Shown: positions 10,009 through 20,009 of the stretch, one piece after another | Numbering within the stretch: position 1 is the first letter of the stretch | Layout of the letters: each line of letters starts with the position of its first letter | NCBI GenBank assembly: GCA_002794785.1 | Contig: NBBA01000027.1 | Location: forward strand, 1 to 64,000 | Origin: Coniferiporia sulphurascens | Lineage: Eukaryota; Basidiomycota; Agaricomycetes; Hymenochaetales; Hymenochaetaceae | Direction: 5' to 3' | DNA: 64,000 bases | Position numbers and translations under genes: made by a program | Notes under the pieces: model-generated | Database searches by the model: none | What the model saw: the letters and a program-made list of their open reading frames with translations, nothing else | Told to the model about the DNA's origin: nothing

Positions 10009-11175
10009 TCACTTTTTGAGCGAGGGGATCGGTGTAGGTCGGTTGCCGAGGCCATGTTTGGCCCAGCCCCAGATGTTGGAGGCATCTGCTTGGTCTGCTT
10101 GCTCAGCGTAAAAGTTCCGCTTTGCTGCCCGGACGCCCCACTTAAAAGCGCGGCAGGCTGCTGACTGTTGAAGGGGGGTGGGGGCCGTTGAAATCGCCTG
10201 TAGGAGCATTTTGCATGTTGGGGTCCACCAAGGGACCTCGGTTTTGGACGGCTTGGTGATTCGGGTGAATGGGATGAGGGCTGTGATCATAGAGTCGACC
10301 ACGGCCTGTGCTTTGATGTCTAGGGTGAGGGTGTCATCTGCCTGTAGTGTGAAGGCGATGTTGGTCCACTCCTCCCTGTCGGCCAGTGTTAGCCGGTGGG
10401 TTTTGACGGTGGGAGGTGGGGGCCAAGTCGGCAGGGACCAGTGTAAAATGGCGTGATCAGACAGTGTGGAGGTGGTTGAGGTGCACAAATCTAGAATAGA
10501 GTCGGGGTTGATCGCAGGGGGGGACCAGATCATGTCAATTGGGCACCGCTGACGATTGTCGATGGGCCTGGAGTCTGAGTCTGGGAGGTGAGCTGGTGCA
10601 AGGACATGCTCCTGGAAGAAGTCATTGAGAGGTTGTGCTCTCAAGTCCTCCTGCCATGCAGCGAGGAGTTCGGACCACGAGTGGTGGTGACAGTTGAAGT
10701 CACCTGCCACCAGGAGAGTGGAGGCCAAGGCCGGTGGAATTGTAAAAAGGAAAGACTCACCAGGGTAGAGGGGGGTGGCAGTGGTGCGGTCCGGGGCATG
10801 CATACCATAATAGTTGCAGAGGCAGATTGTCCACTGGGAACGGATTTTGATGGTGAGGATGTCGGTGCCAGAGGATGTGGCGCCAAGGACAGACCAGGCG
10901 GTGGATGGGATGGTCCAGGATACATACGTAACAACCCTCGGCTGGGTGGCTGGGGGGAGAACAGCTGTGTAGCCGGGGAGGGATGGGACATTGAGTACTG
11001 GGATGCCAGCAGGGTCAGTGAGTGAGGGCTGGAGGCCTATTTGGTACCAGGGTGGTTCCTGGATCAAAATAATGGTTGGTGGGGATGGGTCAGTGGTGAG
11101 GATTGGGATAAGGGAATGGACCATGGCTAGAGAGCGGGCAGCATTCCACTGAAGAATAGAGATGTCTCTATTCAT
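10009..11175 (-). CDS. LINE ORF2 endonuclease domain (388 aa to premature TGA)
   Basis: Starts MNRDISILQWNAARS at the ATGA overlap. The APE-like endonuclease occupies about residues 1-240: LQWN, LIQEPPWYQIG, TYVSW, LCNYYGMHAPD, VAGDFNCHHHSWSE, CPIDMIWSPP, TLSDHAIL. All expected catalytic positions (Asn, Glu, Asp/Asn, Asp-His) are present. A linker to the RT follows (KTEVPWWTPTC, NIWGWAKHGLGN). It stops at TGA 10011-10009, where sisters read CGA in KKRDGTFTQ. This is a CpG-transition nonsense mutation, so the intact ORF2 extended further. Confidence 0.9.
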   Translation of the reverse strand: MNRDISILQWNAARSLAMVHSLIPILTTDPSPPTIILIQEPPWYQIGLQPSLTDPAGIPVLNVPSLPGYTAVLPPATQPRVVTYVSWTIPSTAWSVLGATSSGTDILTIKIRSQWTICLCNYYGMHAPDRTTATPLYPGESFLFTIPPALASTLLVAGDFNCHHHSWSELLAAWQEDLRAQPLNDFFQEHVLAPAHLPDSDSRPIDNRQRCPIDMIWSPPAINPDSILDLCTSTTSTLSDHAILHWSLPTWPPPPTVKTHRLTLADREEWTNIAFTLQADDTLTLDIKAQAVVDSMITALIPFTRITKPSKTEVPWWTPTCKMLLQAISTAPTPLQQSAACRAFKWGVRAAKRNFYAEQADQADASNIWGWAKHGLGNRPTPIPSLKK

Positions 11176-11260
11176 TGGTCCTCCATGATTTCATCGTTGG
11201 TTCCTTCAACAGCCTCAAGGATCTGGCGGAATCGCCATTTCTTGGGGCATTGAGGGAGGG
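11172..11260 (-). pseudogene. Displaced C-terminus of LINE ORF1
   Basis: After excising the nested LINE and one 13 bp TSD, ORF1 continues in frame: CPKKWRFRQILEAV, then GTNDEIMEDQ and TGA. That TGA (11174-11172) overlaps the ORF2 ATG (11175-11173) as ATGA. The frame was checked arithmetically from the ORF1 start through the 536 bp insertion plus duplication. Confidence 0.88.
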
Positions 11261-11267
11261 TTTTTTA

Positions 11268-11299
<32 letters not shown>

Positions 11300-11783
11300 C
11301 CTGCAGTATTACATAATTACAAGCTGCCCCCCTGAAGGGGGGGCCCTAACTACATAACAACAGAGGCACCCGTCATTGCGCATCACACAAAACTGGGTGG
11401 GGGCTCTGCTCCCTGAGGGGTGCCAAAGTGTGGAGAGCCCCTATTTAGTAAGAAGAAACTTGAGAAGGAGGGATACATATTGCTATGAACAAACCATGTG
11501 GGTGAGGGCAGGTTAAGGTAAGAAGCTTAGAAATGGAAAGGGAGGGCGAGAGCGCTGGCCGAGATGTATCATGTGGGAGTTCGAAAGGCAGGCTTTACTC
11601 GAGCAGGAAAGGAGGGAGCGTACCTGATAGCTCCAAAAGGGCTGGGTCCAAGTCCTGGGTTCAGGGTCCAAGCATACAACGCATGTATTCCTGTAGGAGG
11701 TCCAAGTCCATATCCTTGTCGGTGGGGTGCCCGTCGAGGTCCATTGCGGCAAAAGACGGCCGGATGGCGCCTGCAGCGTGGTT
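11261..11783 (-). mobile_element. Nested 5'-truncated LINE with 13 bp TSD
   Basis: About 520 bp: the extreme ORF2 C-terminus (AAGAIRP-type end to PALLEL) plus 3' UTR and an (AAT)n tail, read as TTATTATT on the + strand at 11270-11298. It is flanked by CATTGAGGGAGGG at 11248-11260 and 11784-11796. The target is codon LPQ of the host ORF1. Insert and host have the same orientation. Confidence 0.95.
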
Positions 11784-13735
11784 CATTGAGGGAGGGTGGT
11801 GGGGTGGTCGCCTTTGCAGTTAGTGCAGTAGCGAGGGTGAGGGCACTGGTCACCCTCAATGGCTTTGGTGGTGCAGGATGCACACAACTTGCAGTAGTTG
11901 TGGGACAGGTGTCCCCCTCCGCAGTCGGCGCAGCAGGGCTGGGCATGGCAGCCTTTTGTTCCATGGCCGAGGCCCTGGCAGTGCGCACATTGGGTGAGGC
12001 TGGGGCGATAGGGTGGGATGGAAAGGGAGAGGGCGGAGCCGAACAGCCATACTCGTGGGCGCTTAAGGAGCTGCGTGTGGATGGAGCCGTCCGGGTTGGA
12101 AAAGGAGAATGCCACAGGGCACTTCTGGAGGGTCAGGAGGTGAGCCTCTGTGGCGGCAAAGTGGGGGTCAACGACGAAGTCTAGGGGGCGGAGCACCGGG
12201 TTGTTCCGGATTTCGGCCATGAGGGCCTTCGGGGATATGGTGTGGCCATTCTGGCTGAATAGGTAGTCCATGCAGGGCACCATTGAGATGCGGAGGGAGG
12301 ACTGGGGGCAGACATGGACGGGGGTGAGGGTGAACTGGGCAGAGATTTGATCGGCTGTTGTGGATAAACACCTGTTGTGCATGTGGGCCGCAAATGCCAC
12401 GGCATGGCGATCAATGATTGTGTCCGTGGCAGGGGAGGCAGAGGCGGGTCGCTTGGTGAAGGAGGTCACAAGGTTCCCCTTCACATTGAAGGAAGATGTG
12501 AGGACCATGACCTGGTCAGCAGTGGGTAGGGAGGAGAAGAACTCACGGGCTGTGGCTGTGAGGCACATGGCAGGGAGCTGCAGCTCGGTTTTGGGGACAA
12601 CGGCCGGGATAAGGACCAGGGTTGGGTCCTTGGCATAGACCGGGGGCGGGGGTGGAACCTGGCGTTGCTTCTTCTTCTTTTTGTGGGTCACTGTCATAAA
12701 GACTGTGCCTGAGGTCGGAGTGATGGGGTTGGGGTTGGAGGCAGTCGGTGGGGCCGGGGCGGCCGCCACCTGGGCATAGGAGGTTGTCGGTGCCACAGTG
12801 TTAGCGGTCTGGGTGGTGGTGGTGGTGGCGGCCTGGGCCTTCTGGGCCTGTGGGGCCCGGGGCCCAGGCCGGTTGACGAGGGTTGAGACCTGTCGGGAGA
12901 TGGAGGCGACCTCTGTGGACAGCTGTTTGACGATATTGGTCAGCGCAGCCACATCTGGTGACATGTTAGTAGTTTCGGGGGTCCTGGTAAGGGCAGAGGG
13001 TTGGGTGGCAGTGGTCAGGGTCCTTTGTTGGGGGCAAGCTGGGGTGAAGGGCGCTGGCAGGGAGGCTTCCGCCCCCCCCCTTGCAATGTTGTAGGCCATC
13101 TCTATGTTGCATGAGATGATGTACTGGGGGTCCTTCTCGTCTCTCAAAACGCCGGTGATAGTCTGTTGGATGTTCCAGAGGAGGTCGCCCACAAACTTGG
13201 CCGTGGCTCGGTCGATCTCTGCGGGGTTGTAGCGGTGGGTCTTCCTGTCGAAGTCCTCCAGCACTCGGGAGATGGTGTACATGAAGCCTGATGTGTGTGG
13301 CTCGAACTGGGCTCGAGGGCGGGGTCGGGGGGTGTGCGGGGACAGGTTTTCGGATGACCTCTTGTTGGTGAGTGGCGGTGAAGGTGTGTGTGGGTTCTTG
13401 AGGATGTCTTCCATGTCACCCAGCTCGTTGGAGCTTGCCAGGGGGTTGGAGCCTCCAGAGGGGGGGCGGCTGACATGCTCAAATGTGCGGGTGAACTCCG
13501 TGTTCGAGACTCCGATGATGGGGGATGGGGCAAGATGGAGCGCATCTGGGGATGACGCCGGGAGGCCTGGGTCGATTTGGGCAGGGGTGGGGGTCGTGCC
13601 GTGCAAAGCGGCGGCGGCGTTGCTGGCGGCCACCCAATTGGCAGCCCTGTCCGCATTGGCGCTGGCCGATGAGGGAGGTGGGAGGGGTGGTCGAGTCGAA
13701 CGTAGAGTGTTCCTGTATCCACTGGGGTTCAACAT
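11783..13735 (-). CDS. LINE ORF1, Gag-like RNA-binding protein (650 aa, interrupted)
   Basis: The best ORF1 in the window. The N-terminus (MLNPSGYRNTLRSTRPP) is low-complexity Pro/Ala/Ser. Then come a region with RDEKDPQYI and ARGGAEASLP, a KKKKKQRQ basic patch near residue 340, and a conserved block (SLPTADQVMVL, SFNVKGNLVTSF, MDYLFSQNGHTIS). Three zinc knuckles end the chain: CAHCQGLGHGTKGC, CCADCGGGHLSHNYC, CTNCKGDHP. The protein should coat LINE RNA as a ribonucleoprotein. The ORF ends at TGA only because a LINE inserted after LPQ; the true C-terminus lies at 11172-11260. Confidence 0.9.
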   Translation of the reverse strand: MLNPSGYRNTLRSTRPPLPPPSSASANADRAANWVAASNAAAALHGTTPTPAQIDPGLPASSPDALHLAPSPIIGVSNTEFTRTFEHVSRPPSGGSNPLASSNELGDMEDILKNPHTPSPPLTNKRSSENLSPHTPRPRPRAQFEPHTSGFMYTISRVLEDFDRKTHRYNPAEIDRATAKFVGDLLWNIQQTITGVLRDEKDPQYIISCNIEMAYNIARGGAEASLPAPFTPACPQQRTLTTATQPSALTRTPETTNMSPDVAALTNIVKQLSTEVASISRQVSTLVNRPGPRAPQAQKAQAATTTTTQTANTVAPTTSYAQVAAAPAPPTASNPNPITPTSGTVFMTVTHKKKKKQRQVPPPPPVYAKDPTLVLIPAVVPKTELQLPAMCLTATAREFFSSLPTADQVMVLTSSFNVKGNLVTSFTKRPASASPATDTIIDRHAVAFAAHMHNRCLSTTADQISAQFTLTPVHVCPQSSLRISMVPCMDYLFSQNGHTISPKALMAEIRNNPVLRPLDFVVDPHFAATEAHLLTLQKCPVAFSFSNPDGSIHTQLLKRPRVWLFGSALSLSIPPYRPSLTQCAHCQGLGHGTKGCHAQPCCADCGGGHLSHNYCKLCASCTTKAIEGDQCPHPRYCTNCKGDHPTTLPQ

Positions 13736-13793
13736 GGGGGAGTTTTAGCTACCCACACTAGTCGATGGTGGTGGTTACTGGTCAAGAAGGATG
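13736..13793 (-). promoter_or_regulatory. LINE 5' terminus and leader
   Basis: The 58 bases before the ORF1 ATG begin CATCCTTCTTG and include ACCACC repeats and AGCTAAAACTCCCCC just before the start codon. The noncoding module starts with nearly the same 30 bases. LINEs usually carry an internal promoter at the 5' end, so this shared block is a candidate (inference). Confidence 0.6.
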
Positions 13794-13850
13794 TGGAAAG
13801 GGAGGGTGAGAGCACCAGCCGGGACATATGTGGGAGAGTCCGAAAGGCAG

Positions 13851-14315
13851 TCATAGCTCAGAGGAAAAGGGGGGGAGCACACCTGAAAGCTCCAAGAGAG
13901 CCAGGTCCAGGTCCTGAGTACAGGGTCCAAGCATATGACTCATGTATCCCCTAAGGAGGTCCAAGTCCATATCTTCATCGGTAGGGTGCCCCTCTAAGTC
14001 CATCATGGCGAAAGCTAAGCGGATGGTGGCAGAGGTGCGGTCGGAAAGGCGGTTCAAGTGCCCGGTCAATTTCAGCCAGCGGCGCAGAACCTGGAGATGG
14101 TTTTCATCGGCCCACTTGGTGTGGTGGGTCGGAAGTGGGTTGCAGGGAGGCCAGACCTTATGGATCCATGGTTGGAAAGTGCAATGCCTGCCCAGGACAT
14201 GGGCGGTGGATTGGGCTGGCCAGGGGGGGTGGTTGTGCCATCAGCAGTGTGAGATCAGGCCGTGTCTGTGCCAGTAGACTGAGTCGAAGCCCAGCCAGTA
14301 GCCCCTGTAGGGACC
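13851..14315 (-). pseudogene. ORF2 C-terminal domain fragment
   Basis: Encodes the His/Cys region and the end of ORF2 (TGHLNRLSDRTSATIRL, EGHPTDEDMDLDLL, PALLELSGVLPPFSSEL). It is separated from the upstream RNase H portion only by the solo LTR at 14321-14876. Confidence 0.8.
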
Positions 14316-14320
14316 AGTGT

Positions 14321-14876
14321 TGTTACAATTTTCCTTTATGTTTCCTTACTGCGCTGACTCACTACTCCTTCATCATCATCAGTCAGCACAACTCCCCCAT
14401 TTCTCTTCCTTACTCATTCTTATTCGCCTTGTGCCATAAGACGCCATGATGATGCCATATCACATCACCATGACGTGCTTTGCTTACTGATAGCCCTACT
14501 TGTATTACAAAGGCATTCCTTGGGTTTCCACGACCTTCCATAGTCTGGTAAACTACCTTACACAGGCTGCTACAGTAGTAAACACATAGAGTAGCATATA
14601 AGCATGTAACTTCAGTAGCACAAGCCCTAAGCTTGTGCTCTTTGTTCATACAAGCCCATTATCTGCTACCACCAGTCTACTGTGTGCCAGAGAGCCACTA
14701 GTCGCTTCATCATAACCCGACTTGCTATAGAAGCCTACCACGTCCACATCGCCGATCAGAAGCCCATCGCCGATCATCTTCGACTTACGACATCTAGGAA
14801 GCCCTGTTGCCATACTACTAGTTCCAACGATCAGGAAGCACCGACATCGATCACCGTGTAACCGTTGAGCTTAACA
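14321..14876 (+). mobile_element. Solo LTR, copy 2, with 5 bp TSD
   Basis: A 556 bp LTR, TGTTACAATT...GAGCTTAACA, flanked by AGTGT at 14316-14320 and 14877-14881. A TATA-like CATATAAGC lies at 14596-14603. Just downstream, AGCACAAG pairs with CTTGTGCT around a short loop (14617-14639), which fits a promoter followed by an R-region hairpin. This sets the likely sense as +. No internal domain remains. Confidence 0.92.
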
Positions 14877-14881
14877 AGTGT

Positions 14882-15610
14882 GGCAGAGGACCTGGGCAAC
14901 TGCCAAGAGCTCATGGTGTGGGTGGTCGACCGACTGGGTGAGAATCTTCCGTGGTCAGCAGGAGGGGATGCCGTTAACAGCCAAGTACTTGTCGGCTGTC
15001 GAGGCCAGAGGGCGGGCGAGAGAAAGGGACCACCATTCCATTAAGGCTTTGACGGTGGCCTCCTTCAAGGTGGAGGTAGAGGGGGCAAGGGAGGACGAGG
15101 GGAGATTCATTGCGAACTTGGCCTCTTGGTCGGCCCATTCATTCCCTGGGATGTCGGAGTGACCCGGGCACCAGACGAAATGGACAGAGAGTTCCGGATA
15201 CGAGTCCAAGAGAGTCTGGACCCCAGCCTTCCATTGGTGGAGGAGATGGGCACCTGGGACCAGCACCCATGTGCGGATAAGGTGGAGTGCCGTCAGCAAA
15301 TCTGACAGAAAGAAGATGTCAGATGTGACAGGCAGAAGCTCCTGGAGGTGGTGTGCAGCCCATGTGGGCATGGAGGTGAGGGAGAAAATTTCCGCATCTG
15401 TTGTGGTAGCACATGTGGGGGAGGCGAGTCGGCGAGATTTTAGGCAGGTGAGGCCTGTCATGGCACAGACTGTGGAACCAGACTTTGTCCCCATGTGAGA
15501 GCCATCGGTGAAGACCTGGAGGTGGGGGAGGGTGCTCAGGGAGCGCATGGCTTCCACGAATTCCTCACAGGTGTCTTTGCTGACTGGAGTGATGGGAGAG
15601 GCAAATGAAA
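14882..15610 (-). pseudogene. LINE RNase H domain with TGA interruptions
   Basis: The open segment 15557-14955 carries QVFTDGSHMGTKSG, TDAEIFSLTS, FFLSDLLTALHL and CPGHSDIPGNEWADQEAK. It is bounded by two TGAs. Upstream, NG*VSF stands where sisters have NGRVSF; downstream, PSC*PRK stands where sisters have an Arg. Both fit CGA to TGA changes, and the frame is continuous with the RT ORF at 15612-17087. Confidence 0.85.
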
Positions 15611-15611
15611 C

Positions 15612-17087
15612 TCAACCATTCATAAATGCCAGAGGATCAGTCCAAGGGGGATGAGTGTATGCAGGGACTGGTTGAACCCGAGGGACCCGGACCTGCAGAG
15701 AAGTGGAAAAGGGGCAGTTAGTTACTGTTTTATAATAGTGTTTTCTACTGATGGAGTGCAGGGTGCGCCAGAGATGCAGAGAGTGGAGGGTCTTAGCATA
15801 TTTGAGATAGTAAGAAAGGGGGGGAAGGGAACAAAGAAAATTTGTGGAGAAGGGGGAGGCGCCTTTATAGACACCCAGAATCCATCTGCATGCCGTGTTT
15901 TGCACAGCCTGCAAGCGGCTTACTAAGGTTTTTTGGCACCACCCATGATACCAAACTGGTGCCCCCCATGTGAGGACAGAGCGGATGCAGGCGATGTACA
16001 GGCAACATAGGAGGAGGGCCGAGATTCCACATTCGGTGTTGCCAAGGATGCGGAGGGCGGCAAGGGTGGAGAGGCCTTTGGAATGCATGCGCTCGACATG
16101 GGCCTTGAAGGTGAGGGTGGGGTCCCACCAAATCCCCAGCCAACGGAGGGGGATCGAAGGTCGGATTAGTGTGGTGGGGTCAACCTGGACCCTGGCTGTG
16201 TCCCAGTTGGTGTATGCTGAGGTACAACGCCGGGGCGGGTGGAAGTGTAAGCACTCTGTCTTGGCAGCCTCGATGTTGAGACTGATGTCGCCAAAGAGAG
16301 CGTCGAGTTGGTGGTAGGCAGCGGATAGTTGCTGGCAGTTGGATGCTACACTAGGGCTGATGTGCACGAGGAGGTGGTCGTTGACATATGTGAGGGCGGT
16401 GGTGCCGGTTTGGTGAAATTTCCGGAGGACCACTCCTGCAAATATGGTGGAGAGGATAGGGGATATGGGCGATCCTTGGGGGGTGCCGAGGTCGGGTTTT
16501 TGGGCGGTTGGGAGGGTGGTGCCATCAAAGGCGATGGCGACCTGCTGATCCATCATGAAGGACAGGCACCAGTCCGCCATGTTGGGTGGGCACTGGAGGT
16601 CCAATAGTTGTTGGTGGAGGAGTTGTGGGTGCACCGAATCGAAGAAGCCCTGTATGTCGACCACAAGGACCAAGCATACAAGGCCCTCTGCATGGGCTCG
16701 TTCTGCAATCTGTAGGAGGTGCTGGGCGGCGTCATAGACTGAGTGTCCTTGACACCCCCCATATTGGTTAGGTGGCAGCCAGTCCCATGTGTTAGCAAGG
16801 AACTGGAGCCGGTTAGCTATGATCTTTTTGAGGAGTTTCCCTAAGGTCTCCTCGAGGGTAATGGGCCAATAGGATCTTGGCAAGAAGGGGTCCTTCTTGT
16901 TGGGCTTCCGTAGCATTACCACTTTTGCCGCCCGCCAGCACTTGGGGTGATGCCCCATGCATAGGCAGTCATTGAAAAGGGTAAGGATCTCTGTGGGGTA
17001 GGCATCTACCACCCATTTGAGTGGGTGGTAGCCGATCCCCGAGAGGCCTGGGGCTGACAAGTTGGAGGTGTCGGACAGTGCCCCCAT
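15612..17087 (-). CDS. LINE reverse transcriptase (491 aa open segment, YVND active site)
   Basis: RT region from GALSDTSNLSAPGLSGIGYH through the thumb and connection to DPLAFMNG. Motifs: VVMLRKPNKKDPF, NQYGGCQGHSVYD, VDIQGFFDSVHPQ, GTPQGSPISPILS. The catalytic box reads TYVNDHLLVH: the first Asp of YxDD is Asn, a G-to-A change that should inactivate the enzyme. The open frame starts after a frameshift in the proline-rich linker near 17080-17100. Confidence 0.88.
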   Translation of the reverse strand: MGALSDTSNLSAPGLSGIGYHPLKWVVDAYPTEILTLFNDCLCMGHHPKCWRAAKVVMLRKPNKKDPFLPRSYWPITLEETLGKLLKKIIANRLQFLANTWDWLPPNQYGGCQGHSVYDAAQHLLQIAERAHAEGLVCLVLVVDIQGFFDSVHPQLLHQQLLDLQCPPNMADWCLSFMMDQQVAIAFDGTTLPTAQKPDLGTPQGSPISPILSTIFAGVVLRKFHQTGTTALTYVNDHLLVHISPSVASNCQQLSAAYHQLDALFGDISLNIEAAKTECLHFHPPRRCTSAYTNWDTARVQVDPTTLIRPSIPLRWLGIWWDPTLTFKAHVERMHSKGLSTLAALRILGNTECGISALLLCCLYIACIRSVLTWGAPVWYHGWCQKTLVSRLQAVQNTACRWILGVYKGASPFSTNFLCSLPPLSYYLKYAKTLHSLHLWRTLHSISRKHYYKTVTNCPFSTSLQVRVPRVQPVPAYTHPPWTDPLAFMNG

Positions 17088-17611
17088 GAGCTCTGAGAGG
17101 AGTATGGGTGGGGCAGCTGGTTGGGGGGGGGCAGTGGACTCGTGGCCGCTGTTTGGGGTGGAGGGGACATGAAGAAAGTTGTGCAGAAAAGCTCACCCTT
17201 CTCGTCATCCGATTGGGTGAAGGTGCCATCGCGTTTCTTGAGCGAGGGGATTGGGGTAGGTCGGTTACCGAGGCCTCTCTTGGCCCAGCTCCAGATGTTG
17301 GAGGTGTCCGCCTGGTCGGCTTGTTCGGCATAGAAGTGCCATTTAGCCGCCCAGACGCCGCGTTTGAAGGCACAGCGAGTGGCAGATCGTTGGAGGGGGG
17401 TGGTGGCTGTCGAGATCACCTGGAGGAGCGATTTACACATTGGGGTCCACCAGGGGACCTCAGTTTTGGATGGCTTGGCAAGTCTGGTGAACAGTGTGAG
17501 GGCAGTAGTCATGGAGTCGACTACTGCCTGTGCTTTAACATCGAGGTTGTTGGTGTTGTCTGCCGTAGGAGGAAGGCGGACTCGAGTAGTGGGAAGGCGA
17601 TCTCGGTCCAT
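17006..17611 (-). pseudogene. ORF2 linker between endonuclease and RT
   Basis: A separate frame, overlapping both neighbours, encodes NNLDVKAQAVVDSM, KTEVPWWTPMCKSLLQ, KRGVWAAKWHFYAEQADQAD, NIWSWAKRGLGNRPTPIP and GTFTQSDDEKGELFCTTFF. This is the conserved linker before the RT fingers. Frame changes at about 17560 and 17050 separate it from the endonuclease and RT ORFs. Confidence 0.8.
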
Positions 17612-18417
17612 TCTTCTCTATCCACCGGCAAAAGGTGGCGTGTTTTGAGGGTTGGGGGTGGGGGCCGGGATGGCAGGGACCAGCGCAGCAGGGCATGGTC
17701 AGACAATGGGGAGGTGGTTGATGAGCCCGAGTCGATAATAGAGTCGGGGTTGATGGTGGGTGGGGCCCAGATCATGTCAATAGGGCACCGCCGATGGTTG
17801 TCAATGGGCTGTGAGTCAGAGTCTGGGAGGTGGGCTGGCGCAAGGCCATGCTCTCGAAAGAAGTCATCAAGGGGTTGTGCCCTCAAGTCCTCCTGCCGAG
17901 TGGCGAGGAGTGTGGACCATGAACGGTGGCGATGGTTGAAGTTGCCAGCCACCAGGAGGGTGGAGGCCAAAGTGGGCAGGATTGTGAAGAGGAACGACTC
18001 ACCTGGGTATTGTGGGTGGGTGGTGGTGTGGTCCGGTGCTTGCATCCCATAAAAGTTGCACAGATGGATCGTCAGGTGGGAGCAGATTTCAATGGTGAGG
18101 ACATCGGTGCTGGAGGAGGCGGCCCCAAGGACAGACCATGCTGTTGAGGGGATGGCCCGGGAAACATAGGTGACCACCTGAGGCCGAGTGGCTGGGGGTA
18201 GGATGGCTATGTACCCAGGGAGGGAGGGTACGTTGAGGACCAGAGTACTGGTGGATTCAGTGAGGGAGGGCTGGAGGCCGATTTGGTACCAGGGGGGTTC
18301 CTGAATCAAAATGACAATGGGTGGGGAAGGGTCAGTAGTGAAGAGCGGGATAAGGGAATGGACCGCCACTAGAGAGCGGGCAGCATTCCACTGAAGAATA
18401 GAGATGTCTCTATTCAT
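17521..18417 (-). CDS. LINE ORF2 endonuclease domain (298 aa)
   Basis: Starts MNRDISILQWNAARSLVAV at the ATGA overlap with ORF1; the matching ORF1 stop was separated by the nested LINE. Motifs: LIQEPPWYQIG, TYVSRAIPSTAWS, LCNFYGMQAPD, VAGNFNHRHRSW, CPIDMIWAPP, PLSDHALL. GDFN is GNFN, so a conserved active-site Asp is lost. The ORF leaves frame after LLRQTTPTTSM near 17540. Confidence 0.88.
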   Translation of the reverse strand: MNRDISILQWNAARSLVAVHSLIPLFTTDPSPPIVILIQEPPWYQIGLQPSLTESTSTLVLNVPSLPGYIAILPPATRPQVVTYVSRAIPSTAWSVLGAASSSTDVLTIEICSHLTIHLCNFYGMQAPDHTTTHPQYPGESFLFTILPTLASTLLVAGNFNHRHRSWSTLLATRQEDLRAQPLDDFFREHGLAPAHLPDSDSQPIDNHRRCPIDMIWAPPTINPDSIIDSGSSTTSPLSDHALLRWSLPSRPPPPTLKTRHLLPVDREEWTEIAFPLLESAFLLRQTTPTTSMLKHRQ

Positions 18418-18762
18418 GATTCCTCCATTTTTTATTTTATTTTATTTTATTTTAAATTATTATTCCTGCAGTATTACATAATTACAAGCTGCCCCCCTGA
18501 AGGGGGGGCCCTAACTACGTAACAACAGAGGTGCCCGTCATTGCGCATCGCACAAAACTGGGTGGGGGCTCTGCTCCCAAATGGGTGCCGAAGTGTGTAG
18601 AGCCCCTATTGGGTTCGAAACCTGGGGAAGTAGAAGGAGGAATACATATCGCTACGAACTAACCAAGTGGGTGAGGGCAGGCAACGTAAGAAGCTTAGAA
18701 TTGAGGAAGGGATGGCGAGAGCGCCGGCAGAGATGTATCCATAGGATTCCGAAAGACAAGCG

Positions 18763-19980
18763 TTAAAACTGAGGAAATGGGGGGAGTGTACCTGAGAGCT
18801 CCAAAAGGGCCAGGTCCGAGTCCTGGGTTCGGGGTCCGAGCATATGACGCATGTAATCCCGTAGGAGGTCCAAGTCCATATCATCATCAGTGGGGTGCCC
18901 ATCAAGGTCCATCGCTGCAAAAGACAGCCGGATGGTGCCTGCAGCGTGTTCTGTAAGGCAGTTAAGGTGCCCCATCAGCTTCAGCCAACAGCGCAGAACC
19001 AGGAGGTGGTTTTTGTCAGCCCACTCGGAGTGGTGGACTGGGAGAGGGTCCCAAGGTGGCCACACACATCATATCCACAAGTGGAAGGTGCTACAGCTGC
19101 CGAGGATGTGGGCGGTCGACTGCACTGGCCAGGGGGGGTGGTTGTGCCATCTACAATGTGAGATCAGGCCGTGCCTGCGGTGGTAGGCTGAGTCAAAGCT
19201 CAGCCAGTATCCCCCGTAGGGACCGGCGCAGCAGAGGACCTGAGCGACTGTGGATAGCTCGTTGCGTGGGTGGTCGACCGAATGCATGAGGAGCTTTTGA
19301 GGTCGGCGTGATGGTAGGCCATGGACTGCCAGGTATTTATCAGCAGTCGAGGCAAGGGGGCGGGCTAGCGAGAGCGTCCATTGCTCCATGAGGGTGTGGA
19401 TGGCAACTTCTTTTAGGGCGGAGGTGGAAGGTTTGAGGTCAGATGGGGGGAGCTCAGTCGCCAGCTTTGCTTCCATGTCAGCCCATTCATTTCTGGGGAT
19501 GTCTGAGTGTCTGGGGCACCATACGAAATGGATAGTGAGCTGGGGGTACGAGTCCAGCAGAGTCTCCACACCCACTTTCCAGATGTGAAGGAGGTGGGCA
19601 CCAGGTGCAGCAGTCCAGGTTCGGAAAAGGTGGAGTGTGGTCAGTGAATCGGACAAAAAGAAGATATCCGATGCAATGCACAGTTGCGCTGGGAGACGGT
19701 GTGCTACCCAGCCCGGGGCCGTGGCGAGTGAGAACTCCTCAGCGTCCATGGCTGTGGCACAGGTGGGGGACTCCAGTCAGCGTGACCAGAGTTGGGTGTT
19801 GCCCAGCATTGCGCAGATGGCTGAGCCTGACTTATTGTCAATGTGGGAGCTGTTGGTGAATACCTGGACGTGTGGGGTGGAGCCTAGTTGGTGCACGGCT
19901 TTTACGAATGACCTCCGGGTGTCAGCGCTAACCGGGGTGATGGGGGTGGTAAAGCGGACCCGGCCCTTTGTAAATGCCAT
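18763..19980 (-). pseudogene. RNase H and C-terminal domain of nested LINE
   Basis: 19749-19069 carries MDAEEFSLATAPGW, FFLSDSLTTLHLFRTW and CPRHSDIPRNEWADMEAK, through the zinc motif LISHCRWHNHPPWP...AHILGSC. 19065-18763 carries the end (WADKNHLLVLRCWLK, DMDLDLLRDYMRHMLGP, ALLELSGTLPPFP). CPGH is CPRH and GNEWAD is RNEWAD: Gly-to-Arg changes in the last RNase H motif. An upstream frame contains QVFTNSSHI, so the first catalytic Asp is also lost. Confidence 0.82.
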
Positions 19981-20009
19981 TGGGTCCGTCCATGGGGGAT
20001 GCGTGTATG

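Larger units (their letters stand above)
6879..13793 (-). mobile_element. Structurally complete LINE, family A (about 6.4 kb without its nested insert)
   Basis: The only copy here with both termini. The 5' end is CATCCTTCTTGACCAG (complement of 13793 downward), followed by a 58 bp leader, ORF1 (13735), ORF2 (11175), 3' UTR hairpins and a T15 run (A tail on the - strand) at 6879. The same 5' end is confirmed by a TSD-bounded copy at 54104. No TSD is apparent: the left flank is an older LINE's ORF1, the right flank an unrelated LINE 3' UTR. ORF1 is interrupted by a nested LINE and ORF2 has a TGA and frameshifts, so it is not autonomous now. Confidence 0.9.

Noticed and set aside
17108..18052. 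Long + strand ORFs opposite LINE genes (e.g. 314 codons at 17108-18052, 145 at 10588-11025)
   Set aside because: They lie antisense to well-supported ORF2 sequence and mirror its GC-rich codons; no independent evidence of coding.
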